Part shown: piece by piece, positions 62,707 through 64,000 of the stretch
Position numbering within the stretch: the stretch's first letter is position 1
Layout: each line of letters opens with the position of its first letter
Source: Granulicella aggregans
GTDB taxonomy: Bacteria; Acidobacteriota; Terriglobia; Terriglobales; Acidobacteriaceae
Length of the DNA stretch: 64,000 nucleotides
Assembly (NCBI RefSeq): GCF_014203275.1
Contig: NZ_JACHIP010000001.1
Span: forward strand, 1,054,001-1,118,000
Direction: 5' to 3'
Translations under genes and position numbers: made by a program
The notes under the pieces: generated by a model
What the model saw: only the letters and a program-made list of their open reading frames with translations
What the model was told of the DNA's origin: nothing
Database searches by the model: none

Positions 62707-64000
62707 TCAGATTTCGACAGAGTGGTCGAGAAGTCCTGGGGGCAGTGGCATACCCGCGGCGATCAACTTCTCAGCAAACTTTGGAACAACGCCAGTGGCA
62801 AAGAACCTTCCCTTTACCTTTCCTTCTTTGGTAAGCCCCTTCTTCTCGAACAGGAAGATGTCCTGCATGCTGACGACATCGCTGAATGCACCGGTGAGCT
62901 CGGTAATGTGGGTGATACGACGGCTACCATCGCTCTGCCGGGCAACCTGGACGATGATGTGGACGGCTGCCGCGATCTGCGCACGCACGGCCTTTTCAGC
63001 GAGACGGACTTCGCTCATCATGGCCATGGTCTCGAGGCGGGCCAGGGCGTCTCGCGGAGTGTTGGAGTGGATGGTCGTAATCGAGCCATCGTGACCGGTG
63101 TTCATGGCCTGAAGCATATCGAGCGTCTCTTCGCCACGGACTTCGCCGAGGACGATGCGATCGGGACGCATACGGAGCGCGTTGATGACCAACTCGCGCT
63201 GACGAATCGCGCCCTTGCCTTCTACGTTGGGCGGACGCGTCTCAAGCCGAACGACATGTTCCTGCTTCATCTGCAGTTCGGCTGAATCTTCGATGGTGAC
63301 GATGCGCTCGTTCGGCGAGATGAATCCGGAGAGAACATTGAGCAGCGTCGTCTTACCGGAGCCCGTACCTCCGGAGATGATGATGTTCAGCCTGGCCTTG
63401 ACCGCTCCCTTGAGGGCTTCTAGCATCTGCTGTGTCAGCATGAGGTTGCGGACAAGATCTTCAGCCTGCAGCGGCGTACTGCCGAAGCGACGAATGGAGA
63501 GAATAGGGCCATCCACGGCGAGTGGCGGGATGATGACGTTAATACGCGATCCATCTTTGAGGCGGGCGTCGCACATCGGAGAAGATTCATCGACGCGCCG
63601 GCCGACGGCGGAGACGACCTTATCGATGATGTGGAGGAGATGACGATTGTCCTTGAAAGTGACGTTCGTCTTCTCCAACATGCCGCGCCGTTCAATGTAA
63701 ACGGCGTTATAGGTATTGACGAGAATATCGCTGATAGTCGGATCGTTGAGCAAAGGCTCAAGCGGTCCCAGGCCGAAGACCTCATCGAGAACTTCCTGCG
63801 CGAGGCGGTCGCGCTCGACGGCGCTAAGCGGAACTCCCTGCTCTCCAAGAATCTGCTGAATTAGGACAAAGATCTGTTGCTGACCGGCGCGTGTCTGCTG
63901 GATCTCGTCGAGGCGCTCCAGGTCAAGCCGCTGAATCAGAACCGTGTGAACCGCCGACTTCAACTGCTGCTGAACGTTCTCAGGAACGCCGCGCGAGCCG
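62707..64000 (-). CDS. cpaF: Tad pilus ATPase TadA/CpaF, N terminus outside window
   Basis: The reading frame is open to the last base; a TTG at 63963 is an internal Leu codon ([20 protein letters not shown]), so the true start lies to the right. ATPase motifs are Walker A '[17 protein letters not shown]', the Asp box '[13 protein letters not shown]', Walker B '[20 protein letters not shown]' and the His box '[18 protein letters not shown]'. This secretion ATPase powers Flp pilus assembly. In the visible C-terminal part all motifs are intact. Confidence 0.95.
   Translation of the reverse strand, partial: GSRGVPENVQQQLKSAVHTVLIQRLDLERLDEIQQTRAGQQQIFVLIQQILGEQGVPLSAVERDRLAQEVLDEVFGLGPLEPLLNDPTISDILVNTYNAVYIERRGMLEKTNVTFKDNRHLLHIIDKVVSAVGRRVDESSPMCDARLKDGSRINVIIPPLAVDGPILSIRRFGSTPLQAEDLVRNLMLTQQMLEALKGAVKARLNIIISGGTGSGKTTLLNVLSGFISPNERIVTIEDSAELQMKQEHVVRLETRPPNVEGKGAIRQRELVINALRMRPDRIVLGEVRGEETLDMLQAMNTGHDGSITTIHSNTPRDALARLETMAMMSEVRLAEKAVRAQIAAAVHIIVQVARQSDGSRRITHITELTGAFSDVVSMQDIFLFEKKGLTKEGKVKGRFFATGVVPKFAEKLIAAGMPLPPGLLDHSVEI

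Noticed and set aside
63961..63963. TTG as start of cpaF
   Set aside because: The frame continues upstream to the window edge with CpaF-like residues, and no ribosome site precedes the TTG.
1..64000. Insertion sequences, prophage or integrated island
   Set aside because: No transposase, integrase, terminal inverted repeats or attachment duplication was seen; the single tRNA-Ser has no repeated 3' end nearby.

Overview
The window is high-GC Gram-negative chromosome. Gene content points to an acidobacterium of the Terriglobales type (Granulicella, Terriglobus or Edaphobacter relatives). The pointers are secreted oxidoreductases paired with gluconate-2-dehydrogenase-subunit-3 proteins, long fibronectin-III and FG-GAP/Ig surface proteins, several LacI regulators for plant sugars, RND and FUSC efflux sets, and a Tad pilus locus. 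This assignment is inference from gene content; no rRNA or other marker is present.

Layout. 1-9.4 kb is sugar and sugar-acid catabolism. It holds a LacI regulator cut by the left edge, an M23 lipoprotein peptidase, and a minus-strand trio (gluconate-DH subunit 3-like, GMC oxidoreductase, TIM-barrel isomerase) that looks like a periplasmic keto-glycoside route. A second minus-strand operon (MFS transporter, YjhG-type sugar-acid dehydratase, FAH-family dehydratase) looks like a Weimberg-type non-phosphorylative pentonate pathway. A divergent glycerate 2-kinase follows at 9.5-10.8 kb. 10.8-19.6 kb has a SpoIIE-like phosphatase and a transglutaminase / DUF2126 / circularly permuted ATP-grasp / alpha-E cluster, a family set thought to make or modify peptides.

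19.8-26.1 kb is a six-gene stressosome-type signalling operon. RsbR, RsbS and RsbT homologues are followed by an ATPase-SpoIIE fusion, a hybrid kinase with an RsbT/RsbW-like ATPase at its N terminus, and a response-regulator/PAS/histidine kinase. 26-32.6 kb is a TetR-controlled RND efflux system with a divergent outer-membrane factor. A tRNA-Ser(GCU) lies at 33.0 kb. 33.4-38.7 kb is a TolC / YtcA-like / HlyD / FUSC export operon. It is followed by a GH43 glycosidase, a possible PD-(D/E)XK protein, DNA polymerase IV and an FAH-family hydrolase.

42.8-52.0 kb is a minus-strand surface-protein unit: a very large 270-bp-repeat FN3 protein broken by an apparent one-base deletion, an FG-GAP/Ig protein and a small beta-barrel, joined by 4-bp stop/start overlaps. 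52.2-57.2 kb is an inositol/sugar regulon: myo-inositol oxygenase with a strong terminator, two LacI-type operator candidates, a 34-codon membrane ORF, a GRP-type sugar transporter, a LacI regulator and an MHS-family symporter. 57.6-60.2 kb carries two tandem paralogous membrane proteins of glycosyltransferase type. 60.2-64 kb holds DUF192, a 31-aa membrane ORF and tadC, tadB and cpaF/tadA, the last cut by the right edge.
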